Positions 1 through 6,762 of a DNA stretch of 8,431 bases are shown here, piece after piece. The notes beneath the pieces are model-generated. The model was given only the letters and a program-made list of their open reading frames with translations, was not told the origin of the DNA and did no database searches. Source of the stretch: Verrucomicrobiia bacterium (lineage in GTDB: Bacteria > Verrucomicrobiota > Verrucomicrobiia > JABWAM01); the NCBI GenBank assembly GCA_013360985.1, contig JABWAM010000098.1, positions 1 through 8,431 on the forward strand, written 5' to 3'. Both the position numbers and the translations under genes were made by a program. Within the stretch, counting starts at the first letter, position 1. Each line of letters starts with the position of its first letter.

Positions 1-310
1 GCGTCAGCGGCGTGCGCAGTTCGTGGGCGGTCAACTGGATGAAGGTGTCTTTCATCTTGTCCAGGCGGCGCAGTTGGTTGTTGATGTCTTCCAGATCACG
101 AATGCGCGATTCCAGACGGTTGACAACTTCCTGCGTATAGCGAGTCTGCGCCTGCGCCATCGCCTGCGCGTCCACCTGATCGCGCCCCCCGTTCAGGTAA
201 AACTCGACCTGCCCCGGCAGCGCTTCGATGTCCAGCGGTTTGGTCAGATACCCCGTCACACCTGCCGCCATCGTCATGTCGCGCTGATCTTTGTATGCCT
301 GCGCGGTCAG
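1..310 (-). CDS. Hybrid sensor histidine kinase fragment (receiver end + linker + H-box), partial at both ends
   Basis: Read on the - strand, this stretch is open throughout and gives the C-terminal part of a response-regulator receiver domain. LTAQAY is the usual conserved Thr strand, and AAGVTGYLTKPLD carries the conserved Lys-Pro pair. A predicted coiled linker follows (EVVNRLESRIRDLEDINNQL), then the dimerisation H-box of a histidine kinase, TAHELRTPLT, whose His is the phosphorylated residue. The catalytic ATPase domain would lie beyond position 1. The upstream part of the receiver, with its phospho-Asp, is missing because the frame meets panC sequence at about 310. Such proteins relay signals by phosphotransfer, but the signal is unknown. 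The wording of the motifs recalls hybrid kinases of Chloroflexota, which is an impression and not a search result. G+C is visibly lower than in all the following genes. No start or stop codon of this gene lies in the window. Confidence 0.8.
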   Translation of the reverse strand, partial: MTAQAYKDQRDMTMAAGVTGYLTKPLDIEALPGQVEFYLNGGRDQVDAQAMAQAQTRYTQEVVNRLESRIRDLEDINNQLRRLDKMKDTFIQLTAHELRTPLT

Positions 311-313
311 CGT
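303..313. other. Junction between unrelated sequences (probable chimera or rearrangement breakpoint)
   Basis: The - strand kinase can be followed as family-like protein up to 310 (LTAQAYKDQRD). The + strand panC can be followed from about 306 (VSVFVNPAQF). Both coding sequences are interrupted in the middle of a conserved domain within a few shared bases, GTCAG at 306-310. Base composition changes at the same place. No terminal repeats, integrase or transposase are seen. A short-homology join of two different DNAs, most likely made during assembly, explains all of this. A real deletion or recombination is the alternative. Confidence 0.7.
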
Positions 314-986
314 GTTCGTCAACCCCGCGCAGTTCAACCAGCGCGCCGACTTCGAAAAATACCCGCGCGCGCTCGCGCGCGACGCGGCCCTTTGCCGGGC
401 CGAAGGCGCGGACCTCCTCTTCGCGCCCTCGGCCGCCGCGATGTATCCCCCATCCCACAGCACCTGGGTGACCGAAGAATCGCTCTCCCTCCCGCTATGC
501 GGCGCGCGGCGCCCCGGACATTTCCGCGGCGTCTGCACGATCGTGCTCAAACTCTTCAACCTGATCCGACCCGCCGAAGCGATCTTCGGACTCAAGGACC
601 GCCAGCAAACCCTCGTGATCCGCCGGATGACGCGCGACCTGAATCTCCCGATTCGCATCGTGGACGCCCCCACCGTGCGCGAATCGGACGGCCTCGCGAT
701 GAGCTCGCGCAACCGTCGTCTCACCCCACGAGGACGCCGCCTCGCGGCGCTGTTGAACGGCGCGCTCGCCTTCGCGCGCGCCGCCTTCCTCCGCGGAGAA
801 CGGCGTCCATCGAGATTGATCCTCCTCGCGCGCCGCCTCCTTCGCCAACCCGGCCTCCGCGTGGAATACCTCGAGATCGTCCGTTCCGCCGACCTGCGTC
901 CCGCGCGCCGCGCAACACGCGGCGACCTCCTCGCCGCGGCCATCTGGGTGGACGGCGTCCGACTGATCGACAACCTGCGTCTGTGA
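306..986 (+). CDS. panC: Pantothenate synthetase, 5'-truncated
   Basis: PanC joins pantoate and beta-alanine with ATP to make pantothenate, the precursor of CoA, in the cytoplasm. The visible part begins at VSVFVNPAQF, which matches residue 52 or so of the E. coli enzyme. It continues through DFEKYPRAL, LLFAPSAAAMYP, the substrate motif RPGHFRGVCTIVLKLFNL, FGLKDRQQ with the conserved Lys-Asp and Gln pair, ESDGLAMSSRN, and the C-terminal RLIDN. About 50 N-terminal residues are absent, including the TMGxLHxGH nucleotide-binding motif, so this copy as read cannot be a working enzyme. A TTG at 291 is in frame, but it lies in the kinase-derived DNA and is not a believable start. The stop (TGA 984-986) overlaps the GTG of the next gene by 4 bases. 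The family assignment is firm. The truncation is probably a consequence of the join and not natural decay, since the remaining frame is intact and well conserved. Confidence 0.9.
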   Translation, partial: VSVFVNPAQFNQRADFEKYPRALARDAALCRAEGADLLFAPSAAAMYPPSHSTWVTEESLSLPLCGARRPGHFRGVCTIVLKLFNLIRPAEAIFGLKDRQQTLVIRRMTRDLNLPIRIVDAPTVRESDGLAMSSRNRRLTPRGRRLAALLNGALAFARAAFLRGERRPSRLILLARRLLRQPGLRVEYLEIVRSADLRPARRATRGDLLAAAIWVDGVRLIDNLRL

Positions 987-2212
987 ACGGATCTGAGGTC
1001 ACGCGCGCCATTTTTCACCACGAACGCCGGCGCGCGGCCGCCGGCGGGATGATCGAGACCGCGAGTTCCACCTTTCTCCTCCTCTTCGCCGTGCGCGTCT
1101 TCGACGCTCAGGCGACCGCCAAAGGGCTCGTCGCGGCGGGCGCGAGCATCGGGCTGTTGCTCTCCCCCCTCGTCGTCTGGCTCACGGCGCGCCGAAGGAC
1201 GCGGACTTCTCACGCCGCGGCGAATCTCGCCCTCGTCTCGGCGGCGAGCTTCCTTTTCGCCGCGGGCGCGCCTTCCTCCTGGATTTTCGTGATCGCGGCG
1301 GCGCTCGGGATCTCCGCCAACGCCGCGATCGTGCCTCTGCTGACCCAGATGTATCAGGACGGCTATCCCGAAACCGAGCGCGGCCGCCTTTTCACGCGCG
1401 CGATGGTGATCCGCATCGCGGCCGCCATCCTCTTCGCTCAAGCCGTCGGCGAACTCCTCCTCCGCCACATGGGAGGATGGCGCCTGGTCACTCTGGCTTT
1501 CGCGGCGGCGGCGGCGTTTTCCGCCTATCACCTGCGCCGATGCCCCTCCCATGCCCTCCCTTCCTCCAATACGCGCAATCCCTTCCTCGCCCTCCGCCAT
1601 ATTCGGCACGACCGGGTCTTTCGAGTCACGCTCATCGCCTGGATGATCATGGGCTTCGGCAACCTCATGATGGCCTCGATGCGCGTGGAATATCTGGCGA
1701 ACCCCCGCTATGCGGTGAACCTCGACGCCGCCTCGATCGCCTTCCTCACGGCCGTCGTCCCCAACTTCACGCGCCTCTGCCTCTCGCGCCTCTGGGGCTG
1801 GCTCTTCGACCGCCTCAACTTCTTCTTCCTTCGCGTCGTTCTCAACGTGGGCTTCGCTATCAGCATGGTCGCCTTCTTCACCGGCGACAGCTTCACCGGC
1901 CTCGTCTTGGGCGCGTCGCTCTTTGGAATCTCGATGGCCGGCGGCGACGTCGCCTGGAGTCTCTGGGTCACGAAACTGGCGCCTCCGAAACTGGTGGCCG
2001 ATTACATGTCCGTCCACACGTTCCTCACGGGCGTCCGGGGCGTGCTTGCGCCCCTTCTCGTCTTTCATCTCGCGAACGCGGCCACTCTCGAAACGCTGGT
2101 CATTTTCAGCGGATCGCTCATTCTCCTTTCCATCCTGATGCTGCTTCCCGAAATTCGCTGGGGTCGCCTGCTCGGCCGCGGCGTCGCGCTCATCAAAGAA
2201 ATTTCCGAATGA
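983..2212 (+). CDS. MFS transporter (substrate unknown)
   Basis: This 409-residue protein is very hydrophobic and has about ten to twelve predicted membrane segments. They include TFLLLFAVRVF, SIGLLLSPLVVWL, a segment near 100-120, LVTLAFAAAAAFSAY and VVLNVGFAISMVAFFTG, and it ends with a helix rich in Leu and Ile. The loop YPETERGRLFTR (about residues 128-139) resembles the conserved charged cytoplasmic loop of major facilitator proteins, and the length fits that superfamily. The frame stays open far upstream, but that DNA is the shadow of panC. I chose GTG 983 because it makes a 4-base GTGA overlap with the panC stop and keeps the conserved N-terminal amphipathic stretch before the first helix. 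ATG 1049 would cut into that helix. The gene overlaps the next membrane gene by ATGA, so the two are probably translated together. The substrate cannot be told from sequence. Pantothenate or another cofactor precursor is only a guess from the neighbour. Confidence 0.8.
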   Translation: MNGSEVTRAIFHHERRRAAAGGMIETASSTFLLLFAVRVFDAQATAKGLVAAGASIGLLLSPLVVWLTARRRTRTSHAAANLALVSAASFLFAAGAPSSWIFVIAAALGISANAAIVPLLTQMYQDGYPETERGRLFTRAMVIRIAAAILFAQAVGELLLRHMGGWRLVTLAFAAAAAFSAYHLRRCPSHALPSSNTRNPFLALRHIRHDRVFRVTLIAWMIMGFGNLMMASMRVEYLANPRYAVNLDAASIAFLTAVVPNFTRLCLSRLWGWLFDRLNFFFLRVVLNVGFAISMVAFFTGDSFTGLVLGASLFGISMAGGDVAWSLWVTKLAPPKLVADYMSVHTFLTGVRGVLAPLLVFHLANAATLETLVIFSGSLILLSILMLLPEIRWGRLLGRGVALIKEISE

Positions 2213-2709
2213 ATCCCTTCTCCTCCATGACTCCCGAGCACCTCCACCTCCTCCTGAACCATCTCCCGGTCGCCGGCTGCGCGTTCGCTGCGCTAACCCT
2301 CCTCCTCGGCCTCCTTTCGCGCAGCGTTCCGGTTTGTCGCGCCGGCATGACTCTGGCCCTAGCCGCCACTCTCGTCATGCCTCTCGTGATGAAGACCGGA
2401 GAAAAGGCCGACACGGCGTTGAGCGCCTCCAACGGCGCCATGGCCCTCGACCGCTCCGCCGCGCGCTGGCTCCACGAGCACGAAGAACGCGCCGAAAATC
2501 TGGCCGTCGCGTTCCTCGTAATTCTCGCCGCGGCGGCGGCGGCCCTGGCGCTCTCGTGGTTGAGACCCGCGTGGAGCCTGCGCCTCGGCGGCGCGATCCT
2601 CCTCCTCTGCCTGGTCGGCCTCGTGGGAGGCGCGTGGATCGCCGAAGCCGGCGGAAAAATTCGTCACCCCGAACTCCGCACGGAAACGCGCCGGCCTCAC
2701 GCCAATTGA
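2209..2709 (+). CDS. Small four-helix membrane protein with conserved-type histidines
   Basis: The 166-residue product has four predicted membrane segments, at about residues 14-36, 43-61, 97-115 and 121-141. A soluble loop between the second and third contains EHEERA, and the tail is short and basic. It reads like a widespread family of uncharacterised inner-membrane proteins resembling DUF2231-type proteins. That group carries an N-terminal LLNHxP, a central HEE before helix three and a C-terminal GGxIRHPE. All three are here: HLLLNHLPVAG, HEHEERAE and GGKIRHPELR. The spaced histidines could bind a metal or haem, but that is inference. The start at 2209 overlaps the MFS stop as ATGA. ATG 2227 (giving MTPEHLHLLLN) is an equally plausible start, and neither has a clear Shine-Dalgarno sequence. 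No function is known from the sequence, and the family assignment is from memory of motif pattern. Confidence 0.75.
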   Translation: MNPFSSMTPEHLHLLLNHLPVAGCAFAALTLLLGLLSRSVPVCRAGMTLALAATLVMPLVMKTGEKADTALSASNGAMALDRSAARWLHEHEERAENLAVAFLVILAAAAAALALSWLRPAWSLRLGGAILLLCLVGLVGGAWIAEAGGKIRHPELRTETRRPHAN

Positions 2710-2725
2710 TCGCGCGCAACACAGG

Positions 2726-2747
2726 ATTCCGGCTTGTATCCCGGAAT
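2726..2747. repeat. Perfect 7-bp inverted repeat in the gap before argA
   Basis: ATTCCGG (2726-2732) and CCGGAAT (2741-2747) are exact inverted copies separated by 8 bases. They lie in the 67-base gap between the small membrane gene and argA, 29 bases before the argA start. There is no T-run after it, so it is not a standard intrinsic terminator. It could be an operator for argA, a weak transcription end for the preceding genes, or chance. It does not look like an E. coli-type ArgR box. Confidence 0.45.
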
Positions 2748-2776
2748 GCGGTGTCTATCAACTGGCGCTCGACACG

Positions 2777-4069
2777 ATGATCAAGCTCACCGACCTGCGG
2801 GAAATTCTACACTATGTTCCCCGATTTCGGGAAAAGGTGTTCGTCATCTCCGTGGACGGCGAGTTGGTCGAAGACGTCAACTTCTCCACTCTGCTCCTCG
2901 ACATCGCCGTCCTGCGGAGCCTGAACATCCGCGTGGTCATCGCTCACGGCGCCGGCTTTCAAATTCGCCAGATCGCCGCGGAAACCGTCCAGGCCATCAG
3001 CAACGACGACGGCACGGGCGTCACCGATCCCGCCACGCTCAAAATCGCCCTGCTCGCGGCGAATCGCCTCACGCACGAAATCCTCGAAGGATTGGCTTCC
3101 AACGATCTCCGCGCCGCGGCTTCCAACGCCATCGTGGCCCATCCCGCCGGCATCTTGAACGGCGTGGATCACCAGTTCACGGGGAAGATCGAACGGATTG
3201 ACTCCGATCTCTTGAGCACGCTTCTCGACCGCAACATCATCCCCGTCATCCCGCCTCTCGGATTCGACGGAGACGGGCGCACCTACCGTCTCAACTCCGA
3301 TTCCGTGGCGCTGGAGACCGCCCTGGCGCTCAAGGCCGCGAAACTCATCTACATCACCCCGCGCGACGGCATCGAACGCGGAGGAAAATTGGTCCGCCAA
3401 CTCACCATCGCCGAGGCCGGCGACCTCTTGAAACGGCACCGAAGCGAACTGGTTCCCGCCATGATCTCGAAGCTCGAGCACGCCTTCCGCGCGGCCGACG
3501 GAGGCGTCCACCGCGTCCATATCATCAATGGGCGGGTGGACGAAGGCCTGCTCGCCGAAGTTTTTTCCAAGGAAGGCATCGGCACGCTCATCCACGCGAA
3601 CGAATATCAGGCAATCCGTCCCGCCGCGAAACGCGACGTGAGCGCCATCCTCCGACTGATCAAACCCTCGGTGGAAACCGCGGAGCTCGTCAAACGCACC
3701 CGCACGGAGATCGAGCGGCACCTCGCCGATTATTACGTCTTCGAAGTGGACAAAAACCCGGTCGGCTGCGTCGCCCTCCACCTCTTCCCCTCCGAGAGGA
3801 AAGCGGAGCTCGCCTGCCTCTACGTCAGCCCGCGGCATGAAAACGAGGGGATCGGACGCAAGCTCATGAACTTCGTCGAAATCCAGGCGCGCGAAAAGGG
3901 ATGCTCGGAAATTTTCTGTCTCTCGACACAGGCCTTCGCCTACTTCCAGCAGAAGGGCGGTTTCGTCGAGGGCGGTCCCGCCGATCTTCCGTCCGAACGG
4001 CGCCAGAAATACGACGAGAACGGGCGCAAATCCAAAGTGCTTCGCAAACCGCTCTCCCCGGAGGGATGA
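2777..4069 (+). CDS. argA: N-acetylglutamate synthase (amino-acid N-acetyltransferase), two-domain ArgA type
   Basis: This enzyme transfers acetyl from acetyl-CoA to glutamate, the first step of arginine synthesis, in the cytoplasm. The 430 residues are close to the 443 of E. coli ArgA and have the same two domains. An amino-acid-kinase-like domain (about 1-275) begins VFVISVDGELVED, where true kinases have a Lys-Gly-Gly motif. It continues with VVIAHGAG, NSDSVALETALALKAAK at about 173 and LIYITPRDGI, and it usually serves arginine feedback binding and not catalysis. A GNAT acetyltransferase domain (about 279-425) starts AIRPAAKRDV and carries LACLYVSPRHENEGIG (G358, G360 in the acetyl-CoA loop) and LSTQAFAYFQQKGGFVEG near the end. 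The loop reads HENEGIG, so the usual Gln/Arg before the first Gly is replaced. The ATG at 2777 fits the family N-terminus but has no clear Shine-Dalgarno sequence. Its TGA overlaps the rsmA start as ATGA. A related acetyltransferase role is less likely given the two-domain match. Confidence 0.9.
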   Translation: MIKLTDLREILHYVPRFREKVFVISVDGELVEDVNFSTLLLDIAVLRSLNIRVVIAHGAGFQIRQIAAETVQAISNDDGTGVTDPATLKIALLAANRLTHEILEGLASNDLRAAASNAIVAHPAGILNGVDHQFTGKIERIDSDLLSTLLDRNIIPVIPPLGFDGDGRTYRLNSDSVALETALALKAAKLIYITPRDGIERGGKLVRQLTIAEAGDLLKRHRSELVPAMISKLEHAFRAADGGVHRVHIINGRVDEGLLAEVFSKEGIGTLIHANEYQAIRPAAKRDVSAILRLIKPSVETAELVKRTRTEIERHLADYYVFEVDKNPVGCVALHLFPSERKAELACLYVSPRHENEGIGRKLMNFVEIQAREKGCSEIFCLSTQAFAYFQQKGGFVEGGPADLPSERRQKYDENGRKSKVLRKPLSPEG

Positions 4070-5418
4070 CGCTCACCGAACTCCGCGCGACGCTCGCGGC
4101 GCTCGGCGTCCGTCCGAGCCGCCGGCTCGGGCAGAACTTCCTCCACGACCAAAACCTCGCCCGACGGATCGTCGATCTCGGCGAGATCGCGGAGGGCGAT
4201 CCCGTGATCGAGATCGGCCCCGGCCTCGGCGCGTTGACGGAAGATCTGACCGCGCGGCGCCCGGGGCGTCTCTTCCTCATCGAGCGGGATCTCCGCTTCG
4301 CTGCGTTTCTTCGCGCGCGATTTCCCGGCGCCCAGTTGATCGAAGGCGACGCCTTGGAAGCGCTCGCGCCTCACGAAAGCGCGCGCCCCGACTCCGACGC
4401 TCCCCGGTTCGCGGAAAATCGCCTGCCGCAGGCCGTGGACCGCTTCACCGTCCTCGGCAATCTCCCTTACTCGGTCGCCTCCCCCCTCATGGTCCGCCTC
4501 GCGGAAGCCGATCTCCGTCCGCGCCGAATGGTCTTTACGGTCCAACTCGAAGTCGCCCAACGCCTCGCCGCGCAGCCCGGCGCCAAAGACTACGGCCTGC
4601 TGACCTTGCTTCTTCAGCCCTTTTACGAAATCTCGATCGCGCGAAAGCTCCCGCCTTCGGTCTTCTGGCCTCCGCCCGAAGTCGCTTCGGCAACGGTTCT
4701 CTTCGTTCGCCGCGCCGGCTTCCCCTTCCCCAGCCTTGCAGAGGAACGAAGCTACAGACGCATCGTCCGCCGCGCCTTTCAGCAACGCCGCAAGACTCTC
4801 GGCGCCGTCTTCGGCGACGAACTCAGCGACCCGGTCTTGCGAAAGCGCCGCCCCGCGGAGATCGGCGTCGAGGAATGGGCGCGCGCGGCGGCGATCGCCT
4901 TCGCGGGACCGCAGAGCGCCGAAACCGATTCCGCCGAGGAACTCTTCGACATCGTGGACGACCAGGACCGGGTCGTGGGGCGGGCGCCGCGCCGGCGCGT
5001 CCATGCGGAACAACTTCGCCATCGGGCGATCCATCTCTTCGTCTGGAACGCCCGCGGCCAAATCCTGCTCCAGCGGAGGTCTCCGCTCAAAGACCTTGCG
5101 CCGAACGCCTGGGACTCGTCCGCCGCGGGTCATCTGGCGTCCGGCGAAGGCTACGAGGCCTGCGCGCGACGGGAAGTCCTCGAGGAACTCGGCGCGCGCC
5201 TTTCGCTCAGTCCTCTCCGAAAATTCGCGCCCGTCGAGGCCCTTGGCTGGGAGCACGTGCAGCTCTATGAGGCGCGCGCCGAAGGCCCCTTCCGCTTCTC
5301 CGCCGCAGAAATCAGCGAACTGCGATGGTGGAACCCGACAGAGGTGGATGCCGCGATCGCGCGGCATCCGGACGATTTCGCGCCTTCTTTTCGCCATCTC
5401 TGGCCGCATCGAAGCTGA
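4066..5418 (+). CDS. rsmA: RsmA (KsgA) 16S rRNA adenine dimethyltransferase fused to a C-terminal Nudix hydrolase domain
   Basis: Residues 1 to about 280 form RsmA, which dimethylates two adjacent adenines (A1518 and A1519) in the 3' hairpin of 16S rRNA using S-adenosylmethionine. The visible motifs are RRLGQNFLHD (20-28), the SAM loop VIEIGPGLGALT (47-58), LIERD, LIEGDALEA, catalytic NLPY (132-135), QLEVAQRLAA, FWPPPEV and AFQQRRKTL in the C-terminal helical domain. There is an extra loop of about 20 residues before NLPY. From about residue 291 (EELFDIVDDQDRVVG) the frame continues without a stop into a Nudix domain of the IPP-isomerase-like or YfcD-like kind: HRAIHLFVWN, LLQRRS, and a Nudix box at 355-377 beginning GHLASGE and ending REVLEELGA, with all acidic positions present. 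At 450 residues it is far longer than a usual RsmA (about 270). GGAGG lies only one base before the ATG, which is unusually close. An internal GTG (4954) could give a free Nudix protein but would cut off its conserved start. Confidence 0.9.
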   Translation: MTLTELRATLAALGVRPSRRLGQNFLHDQNLARRIVDLGEIAEGDPVIEIGPGLGALTEDLTARRPGRLFLIERDLRFAAFLRARFPGAQLIEGDALEALAPHESARPDSDAPRFAENRLPQAVDRFTVLGNLPYSVASPLMVRLAEADLRPRRMVFTVQLEVAQRLAAQPGAKDYGLLTLLLQPFYEISIARKLPPSVFWPPPEVASATVLFVRRAGFPFPSLAEERSYRRIVRRAFQQRRKTLGAVFGDELSDPVLRKRRPAEIGVEEWARAAAIAFAGPQSAETDSAEELFDIVDDQDRVVGRAPRRRVHAEQLRHRAIHLFVWNARGQILLQRRSPLKDLAPNAWDSSAAGHLASGEGYEACARREVLEELGARLSLSPLRKFAPVEALGWEHVQLYEARAEGPFRFSAAEISELRWWNPTEVDAAIARHPDDFAPSFRHLWPHRS

Positions 5419-5468
5419 GCGCGCTTGATTCTCCGCTCCGTCGAGGACACATTCCGTCCCTTTCCCGC

Positions 5469-6686
5469 ATGGCCTTGATCGTCAAAAAATTCGGCGGCAC
5501 TTCGGTCGGCAACCCCGAACGCATCCGCAACGTCGCGGCGCGCATCCAGCGAACCCGCGAAGCGGGCCATCACGTCGTTGCCGTCGTTTCCGCGATGTCG
5601 GGGGTCACGGACGGCCTGATCAAGCTCGCCCGCGAGGTAAACTCCAACCCCAACGAACGCGAGATGGATGTCCTCCTCGCGACCGGCGAACAGACCACCA
5701 TCGCTCTCACAGCGATGGCGCTCCAGGCGCTCGGCCAAAAGGCCGTTTCCCTGACCGGCGCCCAGGCGGGCATCGTCACCGACGGCGTTCATACCAAAGC
5801 CAAAATCGCCAACATCACCCCGAAGCGGGTCCATGAACTGCTCGCGGCGGGCCATGTCGTGATCGTCGCGGGCTTTCAGGGCGCGAACTCCGAAGGCGCG
5901 ATCACCACCCTTGGACGCGGCGGCTCCGACCTGACCGCGATCGCCCTCGCCGCAGCGCTCAAAGCCGACCTTTGCGAGATCTATACCGACGTGGACGGCG
6001 TCTATACCGCCGATCCTCGCATCGTGAAAGGCGCGCGCAAACTCGACGAGATTTCGTACGACGAGATGCTCGAACTCGCCAGTCTCGGCGCCAAGGTGAT
6101 GCAGAGCCGCTCTGTCGAGTTCGCCAAAAAATTCAAAGTTCCCTTTTCGGTTCGATCCAGCATGAACGACAACCCCGGCACTCTCGTGAAAGAAGAAACC
6201 CGCAAGATGGAGGACGTAGTGATCCGCGGAATCTCCGTGGACAAGAACCAGGCCAAGATCAACATCCCGAAGGTCCCCGATCGCCCCGGGATCGCCGCGC
6301 GCCTCTTCAAGGCGCTCGCCGCCGTCCATCTCAACGTGGACATGATCGTTCAGAACGCCTCGACCGAGGGCTTCACGGACATCAGCTTCACCGTGGGCAA
6401 GGACGACCTCGCCAAGGCGCGCCACGTCATCGAGCCGATCGCCAAGGAGATGGGCGCCGGCGCCGTCGCGGATTATCAGAAAATCGCCAAGCTGTCGCTC
6501 GTCGGAATCGGGATGCGCTCCCATTCGGGTGTTGCCGCCGATCTGTTCGAAGCGCTTGCCGAAAACCAGGTGAACATCCAGATGATCTCCACCAGCGAGA
6601 TCAAGATCTCGGTGATCATTGACGCCGCCGACGCCGACCGCGCGATGAATGCCGCGCACGCGAAGTTCGGCCTCGGCATTTCATAA
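5469..6686 (+). CDS. lysC: Aspartate kinase, monofunctional with two ACT domains
   Basis: Aspartate kinase phosphorylates L-aspartate with ATP, the first committed step to lysine, threonine, methionine and diaminopimelate. At 405 residues the protein fits the Bacillus LysC or Corynebacterium type. The catalytic domain starts KKFGGTSVGN (residues 6-15) and has VVSAMSGVTD, EMDVLLATGEQ, GFQGANSEGAITTLGRGGSD (D154), YTDVDGVYTADPR and SYDEMLELASLGAKV. Two ACT domains follow, at about 261-330 (VPDRPGIAARLF) and 341-405 (KLSLVGIGM, ISTSEIKIS). In the family these bind lysine and/or threonine for feedback inhibition. ATG 5469 is chosen because it gives the conserved N-terminus MALIVKKFGGTS, although the frame is open further upstream. 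It starts 50 bases after rsmA with no good Shine-Dalgarno sequence nearby. No lysine riboswitch or separate promoter is visible in those 50 bases. An internal start at Met247 may produce a separate ACT-only subunit. Confidence 0.95.
   Translation: MALIVKKFGGTSVGNPERIRNVAARIQRTREAGHHVVAVVSAMSGVTDGLIKLAREVNSNPNEREMDVLLATGEQTTIALTAMALQALGQKAVSLTGAQAGIVTDGVHTKAKIANITPKRVHELLAAGHVVIVAGFQGANSEGAITTLGRGGSDLTAIALAAALKADLCEIYTDVDGVYTADPRIVKGARKLDEISYDEMLELASLGAKVMQSRSVEFAKKFKVPFSVRSSMNDNPGTLVKEETRKMEDVVIRGISVDKNQAKINIPKVPDRPGIAARLFKALAAVHLNVDMIVQNASTEGFTDISFTVGKDDLAKARHVIEPIAKEMGAGAVADYQKIAKLSLVGIGMRSHSGVAADLFEALAENQVNIQMISTSEIKISVIIDAADADRAMNAAHAKFGLGIS
6189..6209 (+). promoter_or_regulatory. Possible internal translation start for an ACT-only LysC beta subunit
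   Basis: Met247 of lysC (ATG 6207-6209) opens the sequence MEDVVIRGIS and is preceded by a purine-rich run, GAAAGAAGAAA, from 6188 on. In Bacillus subtilis aspartokinase II the beta subunit starts at the corresponding Met (246), in the sequence MEQNLIVRGI. Starting here would give a product of about 159 residues holding both ACT domains. The match in position is seen directly, but use of the start is inferred. The ribosome-binding match is weak. Confidence 0.35.
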
Positions 6687-6690
6687 AACG

Positions 6691-6740
6691 TCTTCTCCGC
6701 CTCGGAATGCGCCGCTCGGAACTGGAATCCTCTTCTCCGC
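6691..6740 (+). repeat. Short direct repeats in the lysC-nadC gap
   Basis: The 76-base gap between lysC and nadC contains TCTTCTCCGC twice (6691-6700 and 6731-6740) and CTCGGAA twice (6701-6707 and 6715-6721). No terminator hairpin with a T-run is seen. The repeats may be chance in GC-rich DNA or remnants of a small duplication. There is no clear promoter. Confidence 0.3.
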
Positions 6741-6752
6741 GCGCGCCGCGCC

Positions 6753-6757
6753 GGAGG
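6753..6757 (+). promoter_or_regulatory. Shine-Dalgarno sequence of nadC
   Basis: GGAGG ends 5 bases before the ATG at 6763. It is the only well-spaced strong ribosome-binding site in the window. It decides the nadC start, since the reading frame is open further upstream into lysC. Confidence 0.75.
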
Positions 6758-6762
6758 TCCCC

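Noticed and set aside
23..982. Long + strand open frame running from near the window start into the MFS gene
   Set aside because: It is Arg/Pro-rich, antisense to the kinase and out of frame with well-conserved panC. It is the upstream shadow of the MFS frame in GC-rich DNA.
2734..2760. Possible promoter TTGTAT ... CTATCA before argA
   Set aside because: The boxes match poorly and the spacing is only 15 bases, so it is not supportable by eye.
2807..3838. - strand open frame opposite argA
   Set aside because: It is a shadow of the two-domain ArgA and has no family motifs.
3940..5409. Long - strand open frame opposite argA end and rsmA-Nudix
   Set aside because: It is antisense to strongly conserved motifs, its composition is Arg/Glu/Gly-rich with no recognisable domain, and long shadow frames are usual at this G+C.
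5265..6659. Long - strand open frame opposite lysC
   Set aside because: It is the exact shadow of a clear aspartate kinase. Its repeated His/Asp/Gly-rich protein has no domain signature.
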